The notes under the pieces: model-generated
Databases searched by the model: none
Told to the model about the DNA's origin: nothing
The model's input: only the letters and a program-made list of their open reading frames with translations
Assembly (NCBI RefSeq): GCF_000304315.1
Contig: NC_018485.1
Coordinates: 590,501-654,500, forward strand
Source: Methylocystis sp. SC2
GTDB lineage: Bacteria > Pseudomonadota > Alphaproteobacteria > Rhizobiales > Beijerinckiaceae
Direction: 5' to 3'
DNA: 64,000 nt
Program-made: the position numbers and the translations under genes
Shown here: one piece after another, positions 1 to 7,651 of the stretch
How positions within the stretch are numbered: position 1 is the first letter of the stretch
Layout: the number at the start of each line of letters is the position of its first letter

Positions 1-1
1 C

Positions 2-382
2 GAGATGCGTCTGCCCTCGGTCGTGTCGCTCAAAGAATATGTGCGGCCGACCCGTCAGCCGGCGTTCACGCGGTTCAACGTGTTCCTGCGCGATCGCTTC
101 ACCTGCCAATATTGCGGAGAACATGAGGAACTGACGTTCGATCACGTCATTCCTCGATCGAAGGGAGGCGCGACGACGTGGGAAAACGTCGTCGCGGCGT
201 GTTCGCCGTGCAATCTGCGCAAGGGCGACCGCCTGCCGAAGGAGGCGCATATGTCGCCGGCGCAGGCGCCCTTTCAGCCGAGCGTCGCCGACCTGCATCG
301 CAACGGCCGGCTGTTTCCGCCCAATTACCTGCACGAAAGCTGGATGGACTATCTCTACTGGGATTCGGTGCTCGAACCATAG
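2..382 (+). CDS. HNH endonuclease, 5' end cut by window edge
   Basis: C-terminal part of an HNH-family endonuclease of the common free-standing bacterial type. The zinc/HNH core is visible: CQYCG, then LTFDHVIPRSKGG with the catalytic His, then a second Cys pair (CSPCNLRKGD). The frame is already open at base 2, and the first Met lies just before a conserved-looking block (RLPSVVSLKEYV). The usual family length is about 180-190 residues, so roughly 60 residues are missing upstream rather than this being a short gene. DNA cleavage is inferred from the family; no target or partner is evident, and the next gene is an unrelated membrane protein. Confidence 0.85.
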   Translation, partial: EMRLPSVVSLKEYVRPTRQPAFTRFNVFLRDRFTCQYCGEHEELTFDHVIPRSKGGATTWENVVAACSPCNLRKGDRLPKEAHMSPAQAPFQPSVADLHRNGRLFPPNYLHESWMDYLYWDSVLEP

Positions 383-409
383 CTTGGCGCGCCAGGAAAG
401 ACGGCTCCA

Positions 410-922
410 ATGATGCGCCGAATCGTGATCATGGCTTTCGGCTTCGTCCTCGCCGTCGGCGTCGGGGCCATTTTTCTTATCGTCTCGGCGCTTGTCGACC
501 CGGCGACGCGGGAAGCGGGGTTTGCCGCCGCGACGTCCGGCCTCTTCGCCTTCGTCGAAGAAGATGCGCGCGCCGGCGGATGGACCGATCCTCTGGCGAC
601 ATTCGGATTCATCGTTTGGTCGATGATCATCGCCACCTGCGTCGCGCCGCTCGCGGTCGCGGCGTTGATCGGCGAGATCGCCGGCGCACGCTCGCTCCTC
701 TGGTATTCGGGCGCGAGCGCGACGCTCGCCGGCGCGTCGCCGTGGATCGCCCGCGCGGCGATGGGACTTGATCGCGCCCGCGAAGCGAGCCCGCTCGAAT
801 TAAGAATCGCGCTGCTGTTTTTTCTGACCGGCGCGATGGCGGGGTCGATTTACTGGTTGATCGCCGCGCCGCCGCCCGCTCGTCGGATGGCGCGCCCCAA
901 TCCGCCGCTCGGCGACGTTTAA
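410..922 (+). CDS. Hypothetical four-helix inner membrane protein
   Basis: Unrecognised 170-residue membrane protein. Hydrophobic stretches occur at about residues 5-28 (IMAFGFVLAVGVGAIFLIVS), 62-90, 94-112 and 133-152, which suggests four membrane helices; the C-terminus is short, basic and Pro-rich. Two consecutive ATGs (410 and 413) make the exact start uncertain, and an AGGAAAG stretch lies about 13 bases upstream. It follows the HNH gene by 27 bases and may be co-transcribed. No functional motif was seen. Confidence 0.65.
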   Translation: MMRRIVIMAFGFVLAVGVGAIFLIVSALVDPATREAGFAAATSGLFAFVEEDARAGGWTDPLATFGFIVWSMIIATCVAPLAVAALIGEIAGARSLLWYSGASATLAGASPWIARAAMGLDRAREASPLELRIALLFFLTGAMAGSIYWLIAAPPPARRMARPNPPLGDV

Positions 923-1131
923 CGCGCAGCATGCCCGGGGGAAGCGGCGCGAATAGACGCGAGCGCCTCGCAATTATTTTCGCGCGAGACATCCGGCAAA
1001 TCGCCGGCCATCTGAACCAGCGCCCAGTCGCAAGACTCCTGCATGCTCGAGATCTTATCCATGCTCATGGCGCGCGCAGACGCGCGAATGAAGCAAGCGA
1101 ACGAAGCAAGAATGAGCGCGGAAACGATCAT
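919..1131 (-). CDS. Possible small exported or membrane-anchored protein
   Basis: Weakly supported reading frame of about 70 residues, convergent with the preceding gene and overlapping its last 4 bases. From the Met at 1131 it starts with a hydrophobic segment (MIVSALILASFACFI) like a signal anchor, followed by a soluble region with two Cys. The frame is open back to an ATG at 1188, but the extra residues look non-coding. No convincing ribosome-binding site was seen at either start. It could be spurious. Confidence 0.3.
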   Translation of the reverse strand: MIVSALILASFACFIRASARAMSMDKISSMQESCDWALVQMAGDLPDVSRENNCEALASIRAASPGHAAR

Positions 1132-1285
1132 TGCGCCAGGGAGCGCGTGATCTCCATTTGTCAATTCGTCGAGTGAACTGAGGGGCATAGGCGATCATGA
1201 CGCGGACGCCGGAAGTCCCCGGATTTTCTTGGACTCCGGCGGCGTCAGGATTGACGCCAAAAGCCGGAAGTGCTCTTAACCGACC

Positions 1286-2476
1286 ATGGCAGACTACCAT
1301 TCTCTGATCGCGAGAGCGGTCGCCGCTCTGCCGCAGTCCACGCCGGACACGCGCCAAGCGGTCTATGAACGCGCCCGCAAGGCGTTGTTCAATCAGTTGC
1401 GCGGCATTCAGCCGCCGGTCGCGGAAGCCGACATCGCCGCCGAGGGCCGCGCGCTCGAAGACGCGATCCAGCAAGTCGAAACGGAGCGCGCCGCAAAGGA
1501 GGCGCAAGCGACACGGCCTCTCGATGGGATGTCTGCGCCGCCGCGCAAGCCACATCCGATCAGCACGGCCAAACCCGTCGAGCGCGCGCCGAGCGATGGC
1601 GCAGAATCGACCAGGCGCGATGCGCCGCACTCCTCGGTCGCGGGCGACGACGATGTCCCGCTGCGCGAACCTCAGAGGCCGCCAGCGCCGCTGCCGCCGG
1701 CGCCGAGGCCGCAGCGCTCGAAGCGTCTCATTCTGTCCGTCGCCGGCGTCGTCGTGGCGCTCGTGGCGGTCGTCGGAACGCTCGCCTGGCAGCTTCGCGA
1801 GCAGCCCGAGGATTTGGCCAAGCTGAAACCGGAGCAGTCGCCCTCCAACGGACCTGAAAGCGGCAAGATCAACGATCGCGTCGGACGCGAAAGGGAGCCG
1901 GTCAAAGCGTCGACTCCGCGCGCTCCCGCCGTGCCAGTGGCGCAAAAGGCGGAGATGTGGGTCGGCTCGCTCACCGAGCCCACGAAAGTCGATAAAATCT
2001 ACAACGGCTCCGCCGTCTGGCGCCTTGAGAACGTCGGCGGGCCCGGCGAACCTGTCGGATCGGCCATCCGCGGCGACATCGACGTCCCCGACGCGAAGCT
2101 GAAGATGACTCTGCTGTTTCGCAAGAACACCGACGCCACCCTTTCGGCCTCGCACACCATCAACGTGTCGTTCACGGTGGCGCCCGGCAGTCCCATCGGC
2201 GGCGTCAAGGCGATCGGCCCCATCCAGATGCGCCGCTCCGATGCACAGTCGGGAGAAAAAGTCGCCGGCATTCCCGTGCCGATCACCGAGAATAATTTCC
2301 TCATCGGCCTGATGCGCGGCGATCACGAGGCGCGCAATATTCTGCTGTTGCGGTCGCTCGCGGCGATCGACCTGCCGATGCAGCTCACCGACGGCCGCGC
2401 GGCGACGATCAATATGGAAAAGGGCCCCTCCGGCGAGCGCGTCTTCGCCGACGCCATCGACGCCTGGGGAAAATAA
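1286..2476 (+). CDS. Hypothetical single-pass membrane protein with periplasmic domain
   Basis: 396-residue protein of unknown function. It has an N-terminal helical, charged domain (about 1-75, containing YERARKALFNQLRG), a Pro/Ala/Arg-rich linker to about residue 148, one strong transmembrane helix near 149-170 (LILSVAGVVVALVAVVGTLAW), a second linker, then a folded C-terminal domain of about 190 residues. This is the layout of a cytoplasmic-sensing, periplasm-facing anchored protein. Proteins of this shape are frequent in Hyphomicrobiales without known function. The start is the first Met after stops; the ribosome-binding site is poor (GGAAG about 15 bases away). Confidence 0.7.
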   Translation: MADYHSLIARAVAALPQSTPDTRQAVYERARKALFNQLRGIQPPVAEADIAAEGRALEDAIQQVETERAAKEAQATRPLDGMSAPPRKPHPISTAKPVERAPSDGAESTRRDAPHSSVAGDDDVPLREPQRPPAPLPPAPRPQRSKRLILSVAGVVVALVAVVGTLAWQLREQPEDLAKLKPEQSPSNGPESGKINDRVGREREPVKASTPRAPAVPVAQKAEMWVGSLTEPTKVDKIYNGSAVWRLENVGGPGEPVGSAIRGDIDVPDAKLKMTLLFRKNTDATLSASHTINVSFTVAPGSPIGGVKAIGPIQMRRSDAQSGEKVAGIPVPITENNFLIGLMRGDHEARNILLLRSLAAIDLPMQLTDGRAATINMEKGPSGERVFADAIDAWGK

Positions 2477-2514
2477 ATTCCAGCTTCGCTGCAACGCCGC
2501 CCGCGCTCCGTAAT

Positions 2515-3609
2515 TCACATGACGAGCGTCAGCTTTTTCGCGGCGCGCGTCACGCCCGTGTAGAGCCACCGCGCCCGATGTTCGCGAAAGGCGAAGGACT
2601 CATCGAAAAGCGTCACGTCGTCCCATTGCGAACCCTGGGCCTTGTGGACGGTCAGCGCATAACCGAAATCGAACTCGTCCGAGTCCTTGCGAAGCGCATA
2701 AGGAATATCGCTTTCCGCGCCGAATAGTTGCGGCACGACCGCCACGCGCTGAAATTTAGCGGCTTCGCCATCTTCCGGCATCACCAGCATTCTCACCTTG
2801 CCGCGGCGCAGGGCGCCGGCGCTCTTTACCGTAAACAGCGCGCCGTTCAGAAGTCCCTTCTTGCGATTGTTGCGCAAGCAGACGAGCTTCTCGCCGGACT
2901 GCGGCAACTCACCCGAAAAGCCGCGCAGCTGGCGCAGGCGTCCGTTATAGGCGCGCCGCGTTTTGTTCAGGCCGACGAGCACCTGATCGGCGCCGGTCAC
3001 GAGCGCGGGATCGAGCGAGTCGCGGCTGATGACGCGCGTATCGCCGAAGACGCCGCGCTCGACGCCCTCGCCGGCGCGGATCGCCATTGACAGGCGGATG
3101 ATCGGATTGTCCGCCGCCTGCCGATGCACTTCTGTCAGCATCACGTCAGGCTCGGCGTCGGTGAAGAAGCCGCCGCCTTTCACCGGCGGCAATTGCGCCG
3201 GGTCGCCGAGCACCAGCACCTTCTTGCCGAAGGAGAGGAGATCGCGGCCGAGCTCCTCGTCGACCATCGAGCATTCGTCGACCACGATGAGTTTCGCGCG
3301 CGCCGCGGCGCTGTCGTCGTTGAGAACGAAGGACGGCTCTTCGGTCTCCGTGTCGGTCGCACGATAAATGAGGCTATGAATCGTGCGCGCGTCCTTGCAT
3401 CCCTTGGAGCGCATGACGAGCGCCGCCTTGCCGGTGAAGGCGGCGAAGGCGACGTCGCCCTCGACATGTTCGGCGAGATGCCGCGCGAGCGTCGATTTGC
3501 CCGTTCCAGCGTATCCGAACAGCCGAAACACCTGCCGCGCGCCGGGCGTTTCAAGCCAGCGCGCGACGGCGGTCAGCGCTTGATCCTGTTCGGGCGTCCA
3601 GATGGGCAT
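2515..3609 (-). CDS. RecD-like SF1B DNA helicase
   Basis: ATP-dependent helicase of the RecD/Dda group (AAA_30 plus UvrD_C_2 domains). Walker A is GYAGTGKST near residues 32-40, Walker B is VVDECSMVDEE, motif III is GDPAQLPPVKGGGFF, and motif VI-like LTVHKAQGSQW sits near the C-terminus. The frame remains open to a TTG at 3663, but the ATG at 3609 places the helicase fold directly at the N-terminus and is preferred; the product is then 364 residues. There are no RecB/RecC partners, so a stand-alone role in replication or repair is inferred. It lies 72 bases downstream of a small membrane-protein gene on the same strand. Confidence 0.85.
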   Translation of the reverse strand: MPIWTPEQDQALTAVARWLETPGARQVFRLFGYAGTGKSTLARHLAEHVEGDVAFAAFTGKAALVMRSKGCKDARTIHSLIYRATDTETEEPSFVLNDDSAAARAKLIVVDECSMVDEELGRDLLSFGKKVLVLGDPAQLPPVKGGGFFTDAEPDVMLTEVHRQAADNPIIRLSMAIRAGEGVERGVFGDTRVISRDSLDPALVTGADQVLVGLNKTRRAYNGRLRQLRGFSGELPQSGEKLVCLRNNRKKGLLNGALFTVKSAGALRRGKVRMLVMPEDGEAAKFQRVAVVPQLFGAESDIPYALRKDSDEFDFGYALTVHKAQGSQWDDVTLFDESFAFREHRARWLYTGVTRAAKKLTLVM

Positions 3610-3681
3610 GGCTACGGCGTCGAATCCAGGCGTCACGATGGCGGAGGCGACGCTGGCGAACAAGCGCCATTTTTACGCTTG

Positions 3682-4071
3682 TCAGGAGCTGAAGCCTGCG
3701 ATCAGCAGCGCGCCGCCGAGCGCGAAGGACAGGAGCGCAAACACGGGATAGCGCTTTTCATATGCCATTCGGGCGAAAATGTCGCGCACCGTCTGCGGCG
3801 GCAGAAAGAGCGTCAGGAAACCGCTGATCAGCGTGATCCAGCCGACAAGCGAGACGAGCGCCGCGACCATGTCGCTCCAAATGTCGTGGCCGATCACAAG
3901 GGCGAGACCGATCGCGAGGCGCATCATGCCGACAAAGGCGATGGCGACGGGCTCGCGCGAAACGCTCTCGATCATCTGCAGCGCCACGTCCCTGCGCACC
4001 AGCATCCAGGCGGACATGATCAGAGCGTAAGCGCCAATCAGCTTTGCGAGAAAAAGCGTAAGCGGCGTCAT
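3682..4071 (-). CDS. Hypothetical small integral membrane protein
   Basis: 129-residue, strongly hydrophobic protein with about four predicted helices: residues 4-23, 43-61, 68-90 and 108-127. No catalytic motif was recognised. It starts 24 bases after the hemN stop on the same strand and is followed by the RecD-like helicase, so the three may form one transcript. Function unknown. Confidence 0.7.
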   Translation of the reverse strand: MTPLTLFLAKLIGAYALIMSAWMLVRRDVALQMIESVSREPVAIAFVGMMRLAIGLALVIGHDIWSDMVAALVSLVGWITLISGFLTLFLPPQTVRDIFARMAYEKRYPVFALLSFALGGALLIAGFSS

Positions 4072-4095
4072 GAGCGCCTCCTTGCCGAATCGCCT

Positions 4096-5442
4096 TCACA
4101 CCACCGAAGAATGGCGCGCTGGCGTTGACTGCAGGTAGGCGTCAAAGGCCGCTGCGACAAGCCGAACGAAGGGCCTTCCGCGTTCGGTGACGGCGAGTCG
4201 TCGGTCCCGTAGGTCGATGACGCCATCATCCGCGAGAGCGTCGAGCGACGCCTGCGCCGCGTCGAAGGCGTCTTCCGCATAGCCATGGCGCACAGCCACC
4301 GCGCCGTAGTCCACGTCGAAATCGCACATGAGACGCTCGATCAGATCCGCGCGGGCGATATCCTCGCGCGTGAAGGCGAGGCCGCGCGTCGTCGCAAAAC
4401 GTCCTGACTCGATCGCGCGGCGCCATCCCGCAAGATCGGTGGCGTTTCCGACATAGCCCTCCGGAAGGCGCCCGATGGACGAGACGCCAAACGGCAGCAG
4501 CGCGTCGGCGGCGTCAATCGTGTAGCCTTGAAAATTGCGGCGCATGCGCTTCTCGCGCGCGGCGATCGCCAGCGGGTCCTCGGGACGCGCGAAATGATCG
4601 AGTCCGATCGCCTCGAATCCCGCGCCTTCAAGAGTCGCCCGCACCGCCGCCGCCTGCGCCAGACGCTCGCCGGCGCCCGGCAGCGCCGCGGCGTCGATCA
4701 GCTTCTGGTGCGACTTGAACCAGGGCACATGCGCATAGCCGAAGACCGCGAGCCTCTGCGGCGCGAGCGACGCCGCGCGCGAGGCGGTGCGCTGGGCGTC
4801 TTCGACGCTCTGCTTCGGCAGTCCGTACATCAGATCGAGATTGATGGCCGTGATCCCGGCGCCGCGCAGCAATTCCACGGCGCGCGCCACCGTCTCATAG
4901 GGCTGTATGCGGCCGGACGCCTCCTGCACATGCGCGTTCAGGTCCTGCACGCCGAGCGAGGCCCGCGTGACACCGGCGCCGGCGAGCGCCTCGACGAGAT
5001 CGGCGTCAAGAATGCGCGGATCGAGTTCGATCGCGTGCTCCGTTTCGGCGGAAAGATCGAAATGATCGCGCAGAACTGCAACGATCGCGCTGAAACGCGT
5101 AGGACCGAGGATGCCCGGGGTGCCCCCGCCCCAATGGATGCTGGCGACGCGCCGCGCGCGCATCGCCGCCGCGGTCAGCACGATTTCGCGCTTGAGCGTG
5201 CGCGCATAGGCTTCAAGCGGGGCGTCCTGGCGCACCGCCTTCGTGTGGCAGCCGCAATAGGCGCAGATTTCGGTGCAAAACGGAACGTGGAAATAGAGCG
5301 AGAGCGACGAGGAAGGAGCGAGGTTCGCGAGCCACGCACGCGCGTCGTCGTCGCCGATCGACTTGGAGAAATGAGGCGCCGTGGGATAGCTCGTGTAGCG
5401 CGGCGCGGATCTTTCGGCCAAGGCCAGGGACGCTGGGTCCAT
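4096..5442 (-). CDS. hemN: Oxygen-independent coproporphyrinogen III oxidase
   Basis: Radical SAM enzyme that converts coproporphyrinogen III to protoporphyrinogen IX without oxygen in haem synthesis. The 448-residue length matches HemN. The iron-sulfur motif CTEICAYC (Cys56, Cys60, Cys63) follows the characteristic YFHVPF, and the SAM-binding GGGTPG occurs later. The frame is open far upstream, but the preceding residues are low-complexity Arg/Ala sequence; the ATG at 5442 gives MDPASLALAERSAPRYTSYPT, a normal HemN N-terminus. No FNR-type box was found in the upstream gap. Methanotrophs need much haem and copper enzyme cofactor at low oxygen, which fits. Confidence 0.95.
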   Translation of the reverse strand: MDPASLALAERSAPRYTSYPTAPHFSKSIGDDDARAWLANLAPSSSLSLYFHVPFCTEICAYCGCHTKAVRQDAPLEAYARTLKREIVLTAAAMRARRVASIHWGGGTPGILGPTRFSAIVAVLRDHFDLSAETEHAIELDPRILDADLVEALAGAGVTRASLGVQDLNAHVQEASGRIQPYETVARAVELLRGAGITAINLDLMYGLPKQSVEDAQRTASRAASLAPQRLAVFGYAHVPWFKSHQKLIDAAALPGAGERLAQAAAVRATLEGAGFEAIGLDHFARPEDPLAIAAREKRMRRNFQGYTIDAADALLPFGVSSIGRLPEGYVGNATDLAGWRRAIESGRFATTRGLAFTREDIARADLIERLMCDFDVDYGAVAVRHGYAEDAFDAAQASLDALADDGVIDLRDRRLAVTERGRPFVRLVAAAFDAYLQSTPARHSSVV

Positions 5443-5616
5443 CCTACTGACTCCCTCGCCGCCGCGCGGCGCCGCTAAAATTGATAGCGCGCCTCGGCCT
5501 GGCGCGCAAAAGCGGCGTCCTGCCGCACTTTGACGCGGACGCGCGCGAATCGGCTGGACGCAGGCCGCGAAAAAGGCAAAGTGAGGCGATTTCACGAGTG
5601 TGGGAGCATAGCGCAA

Positions 5617-6003
5617 ATGGCGATATTTTTTGAGCGACGACCGCATTGGCTGAGATTCTGCCTTGTCGCCGCCGCGAGCGCCTCGGCGCCGCTCGCCTAT
5701 GCCGCCGGTTCGACGGACGCCTCTGGCCGCTACTCGATTCTTCGCGAGGGAGACAAGGATACGGGCTGCATGCTGACGCTCGACGCGCGCACGCGCGGCC
5801 GCGCCGGCCTGAAGGCGCAGCTTGCGCCGGCCTGCCGGGACAATGGCGTGGTGATTTTTGATCCGGTCGGCTGGGGGCTCGACCGGGGGCGTCTCGTGCT
5901 CACCGCCCGCAAGGGCCATAAGGCGCATTTTGACAAGGGCGCCGACGGCGTTTGGCGGCGCGACGACAAGGAAGGCAAGGCGCTCGGCCTTCGCCCCCTC
6001 TAG
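5617..6003 (+). CDS. AprI/Inh-type secreted metalloprotease inhibitor
   Basis: 128-residue exported protein. The start at 5617 has a GGGAG ribosome-binding site 10 bases upstream and gives a basic n-region, hydrophobic core and AYA cleavage site (signal peptide about 1-29). The mature part has the small beta-barrel pattern of the AprI/Inh inhibitors: GRYSIL, two Cys (GCMLTL and PACRD) that would form the family's disulfide, VGWGLDRGRLVLT, and VWRRDD near the end. Known members inhibit serralysin-type proteases in the periplasm; no protease gene is nearby, so the target is unknown. Assignment to the family rests on pattern recognition. Confidence 0.7.
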   Translation: MAIFFERRPHWLRFCLVAAASASAPLAYAAGSTDASGRYSILREGDKDTGCMLTLDARTRGRAGLKAQLAPACRDNGVVIFDPVGWGLDRGRLVLTARKGHKAHFDKGADGVWRRDDKEGKALGLRPL

Positions 6004-6036
6004 CAACCCTCATCCATGAGAGACTTCTGCGAAAGA

Positions 6037-6062
6037 AGCCTCCCGGATTTCTCCGGGAGGCT
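6037..6062. terminator. Bidirectional hairpin between convergent genes
   Basis: Perfect 11-bp stem (6037-6047 with 6052-6062) with a four-base TTTC loop, placed 34 bases after the inhibitor gene and 64 bases after the end of the convergent secreted-protein gene. It has no long T tract on the plus side; on the minus strand the stem is followed by TCTTTCG. It probably ends both transcripts. Confidence 0.6.
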
Positions 6063-6125
6063 CTCCGCCGTCGCCGCGCGAGAGGGGCGGGGTGCCGGCG
6101 ACGGGTCGTGTGGCGCGGTCGTCGG

Positions 6126-6521
6126 CTAATCGCAAACTCGTACCCGGCGATAGTCGACGATCTCGCCCCACTGCCCAAGAACCGGCTCCTGGAGGAAATG
6201 GCATTCTCCATAGCCGTAATAGGCGTCGGCGTGATCTGACCAGGATCCGCGATAAGGCTCCGGCGCAAACCAGGCTTCGCGACCGTCATCATAGGGATCG
6301 TAGCCATGGCCAAAGCTTTCGCTTTGGTAACGGCCATAACCAAAGCCTTCGCTTTGGTGGCGGTCATGACCAAAGCTTTCGCTTTCGTAGCGGCCGTGGC
6401 CAAAGTCTTCGCTCTGGTAGGGAGCGCGGCCTTCAGCGGAGTCGTCGCTCAGATCCTGCGCGACGACGGGGGAAGCCGCGAGCGCCAGGATGACTGCGAG
6501 GACGAAAGGCTGGCGCGACAT
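6126..6521 (-). CDS. Secreted protein with four decapeptide repeats
   Basis: 131-residue exported protein of unknown function. Residues 1-21 form a signal peptide ending in VVAQ; SD-like CGGAG lies 8 bases before the ATG. The mature N-terminal half contains four near-identical ten-residue repeats of type YQSESFGHGR (Tyr/His, Gln/Glu-Ser-Glu, Phe-Gly-His/Tyr), rich in His, Glu and Tyr. The C-terminal half is Trp/Tyr-rich with two Cys (GECHFLQEP and the final RVCD), which may pair. The His/Glu repeat could bind metal, but that is inference. Confidence 0.75.
   Translation of the reverse strand: MSRQPFVLAVILALAASPVVAQDLSDDSAEGRAPYQSEDFGHGRYESESFGHDRHQSEGFGYGRYQSESFGHGYDPYDDGREAWFAPEPYRGSWSDHADAYYGYGECHFLQEPVLGQWGEIVDYRRVRVCD
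6309..6428. repeat. Four tandem 30-bp coding repeats
   Basis: Four adjacent 30-bp units (6309-6338, 6339-6368, 6369-6398, 6399-6428), each containing the core AAAGCTTTCGCTTT-like sequence with a few substitutions. Their period is a multiple of three and they lie in frame inside the secreted-protein gene, so they encode its decapeptide repeats and can expand or contract without frameshift. Confidence 0.9.
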
Positions 6522-7077
6522 GCTTGGCTCCGATCACTGGGGCAGAGCAGGCGTCGGGGAGAACGGCTCGCGTGCCCAATACGCATAATCTGACGCACAT
6601 TAGCTGAACCGGACATGGCCGCGTCGTTCATCCGGCAGTCAGCTTTGCAGTGGGGCCGCTGACCTCGACCAACGTCTGAGGTTATGGCGTCCAGCTGTTT
6701 CATTTTGGTTCATGACCATCATTTCTTGCCTGCGCTGTTTCAAGATTGGACGCTTTTTTACGTCTCGGCGCCGGCGTCGCCATCCAGGCGTCCCCGGAAT
6801 CGCTGGGCATGCAGCGTCCCGCGAAGGCGCGGCTCACGCGCCGCGCGTTAGCACGCAATCTGCAGAATAACGAAGATATTGCGCCGAGTTGCGTCAAATT
6901 GGAACGTGCGGCGGCTTCTTGTCGATGCCTGAGATGCGCATTGAGAAGCGAGTCAATCGGCAATGCGAATTGCCGCACTTCTGAGCAATCAGGTTCCGAC
7001 GCAAGTTGAGCGCAAGCCCTCGGCCAAGCGGGAAGGCAAACCCCGCTTCCGGCCCAAAACTGGGGATTAGAGCGCTG
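6522..7077. other. Intergenic region between divergent genes
   Basis: About 556 bases between the divergently transcribed secreted-protein gene and the IHF-like gene. Short reading frames exist on both strands, but none has a ribosome-binding site plus plausible protein composition. It must hold the promoters of both neighbours; I could not assign them with confidence. Confidence 0.5.
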
Positions 7078-7554
7078 ATGTCGATCGCGAATCCAAAAGA
7101 GATGCTGAAGCCCTTCGTCGCGCGCGCCAATGGCGACGAAGTCGAACATGAATCGACATCGCATGAAGACGGCGGGCGCGGCACGCTCACGCGCGAGGAC
7201 ATCGCCCTGGCGATCCATCGCCGGCTTGAAGGCATGTCCCGGCGCGAAGCCAAGCGCCTGACCGACCTAGTGATCGAGGAAATGGCGGCGACACTGGCGT
7301 CCGGCGAGTCGCTGAAGCTTCACGATTTCGGCTCGTTCATCGTGCGCACGAAACGCGAGCGCGCGGGCCGCAATCCGCGCACCGGCGCGCCGGTGCCGAT
7401 CGAAGCGCGGCGAGTCATAACGTTCAAGGCGTCTCCCAATATGAAGGCGGCTATTAATGGCAAAGTTCCCGTGACGAAGGTCAAGAAGCGCGCCCGCGGC
7501 CGCCTCGCGCCGCAGAACGGCGGCGCCGAAGTCGTGAGAATCTTCGCCCCATGA
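7078..7554 (+). CDS. IHF-alpha/HU family DNA-binding protein with long tails
   Basis: Histone-like DNA-bending protein. Residues about 39-131 give the full IHF-alpha fold: LTREDIALAIH, SRREAKRLTDLVIEEM, KLHDFGSFIVR, then the beta-arm with GRNPRTGAPVPIEARRVITF, where the PRTG sequence carries the intercalating Pro. The total of 158 residues is much longer than the usual 95-105: there is an acidic/polar N-terminal extension of about 38 residues and a basic C-terminal tail (KVKKRARGR). The ATG at 7078 has GGGGA upstream; an in-frame ATG at 7006 would lengthen it further without better support. It may be the canonical IhfA or an additional paralogue; the window cannot tell. Confidence 0.8.
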   Translation: MSIANPKEMLKPFVARANGDEVEHESTSHEDGGRGTLTREDIALAIHRRLEGMSRREAKRLTDLVIEEMAATLASGESLKLHDFGSFIVRTKRERAGRNPRTGAPVPIEARRVITFKASPNMKAAINGKVPVTKVKKRARGRLAPQNGGAEVVRIFAP

Positions 7555-7651
7555 ACATCCGGTAGTCCGCGCTCCTCCCTGTGAGCGGACGTGGGGCCCG
7601 ATCGTTCGCCGCTCGCCCCGGCGAACCTTCGGGCCCTCTCTCTTTACGGCT

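Noticed and set aside
1055..2569. 504-residue minus-strand open frame opposite the 1286-2476 gene
   Set aside because: Arg/Asp/Ala-biased composition typical of antisense frames in GC-rich DNA; the plus-strand frame has a clear membrane-protein layout.
3124..4128. 334-residue plus-strand open frame opposite the helicase and membrane-protein genes
   Set aside because: Shadow frame; the helicase motifs on the minus strand are unambiguous.
6309..6428. Regular 30-bp repeats as a CRISPR array
   Set aside because: Units are directly adjacent without spacers and lie in frame inside a secreted-protein gene.
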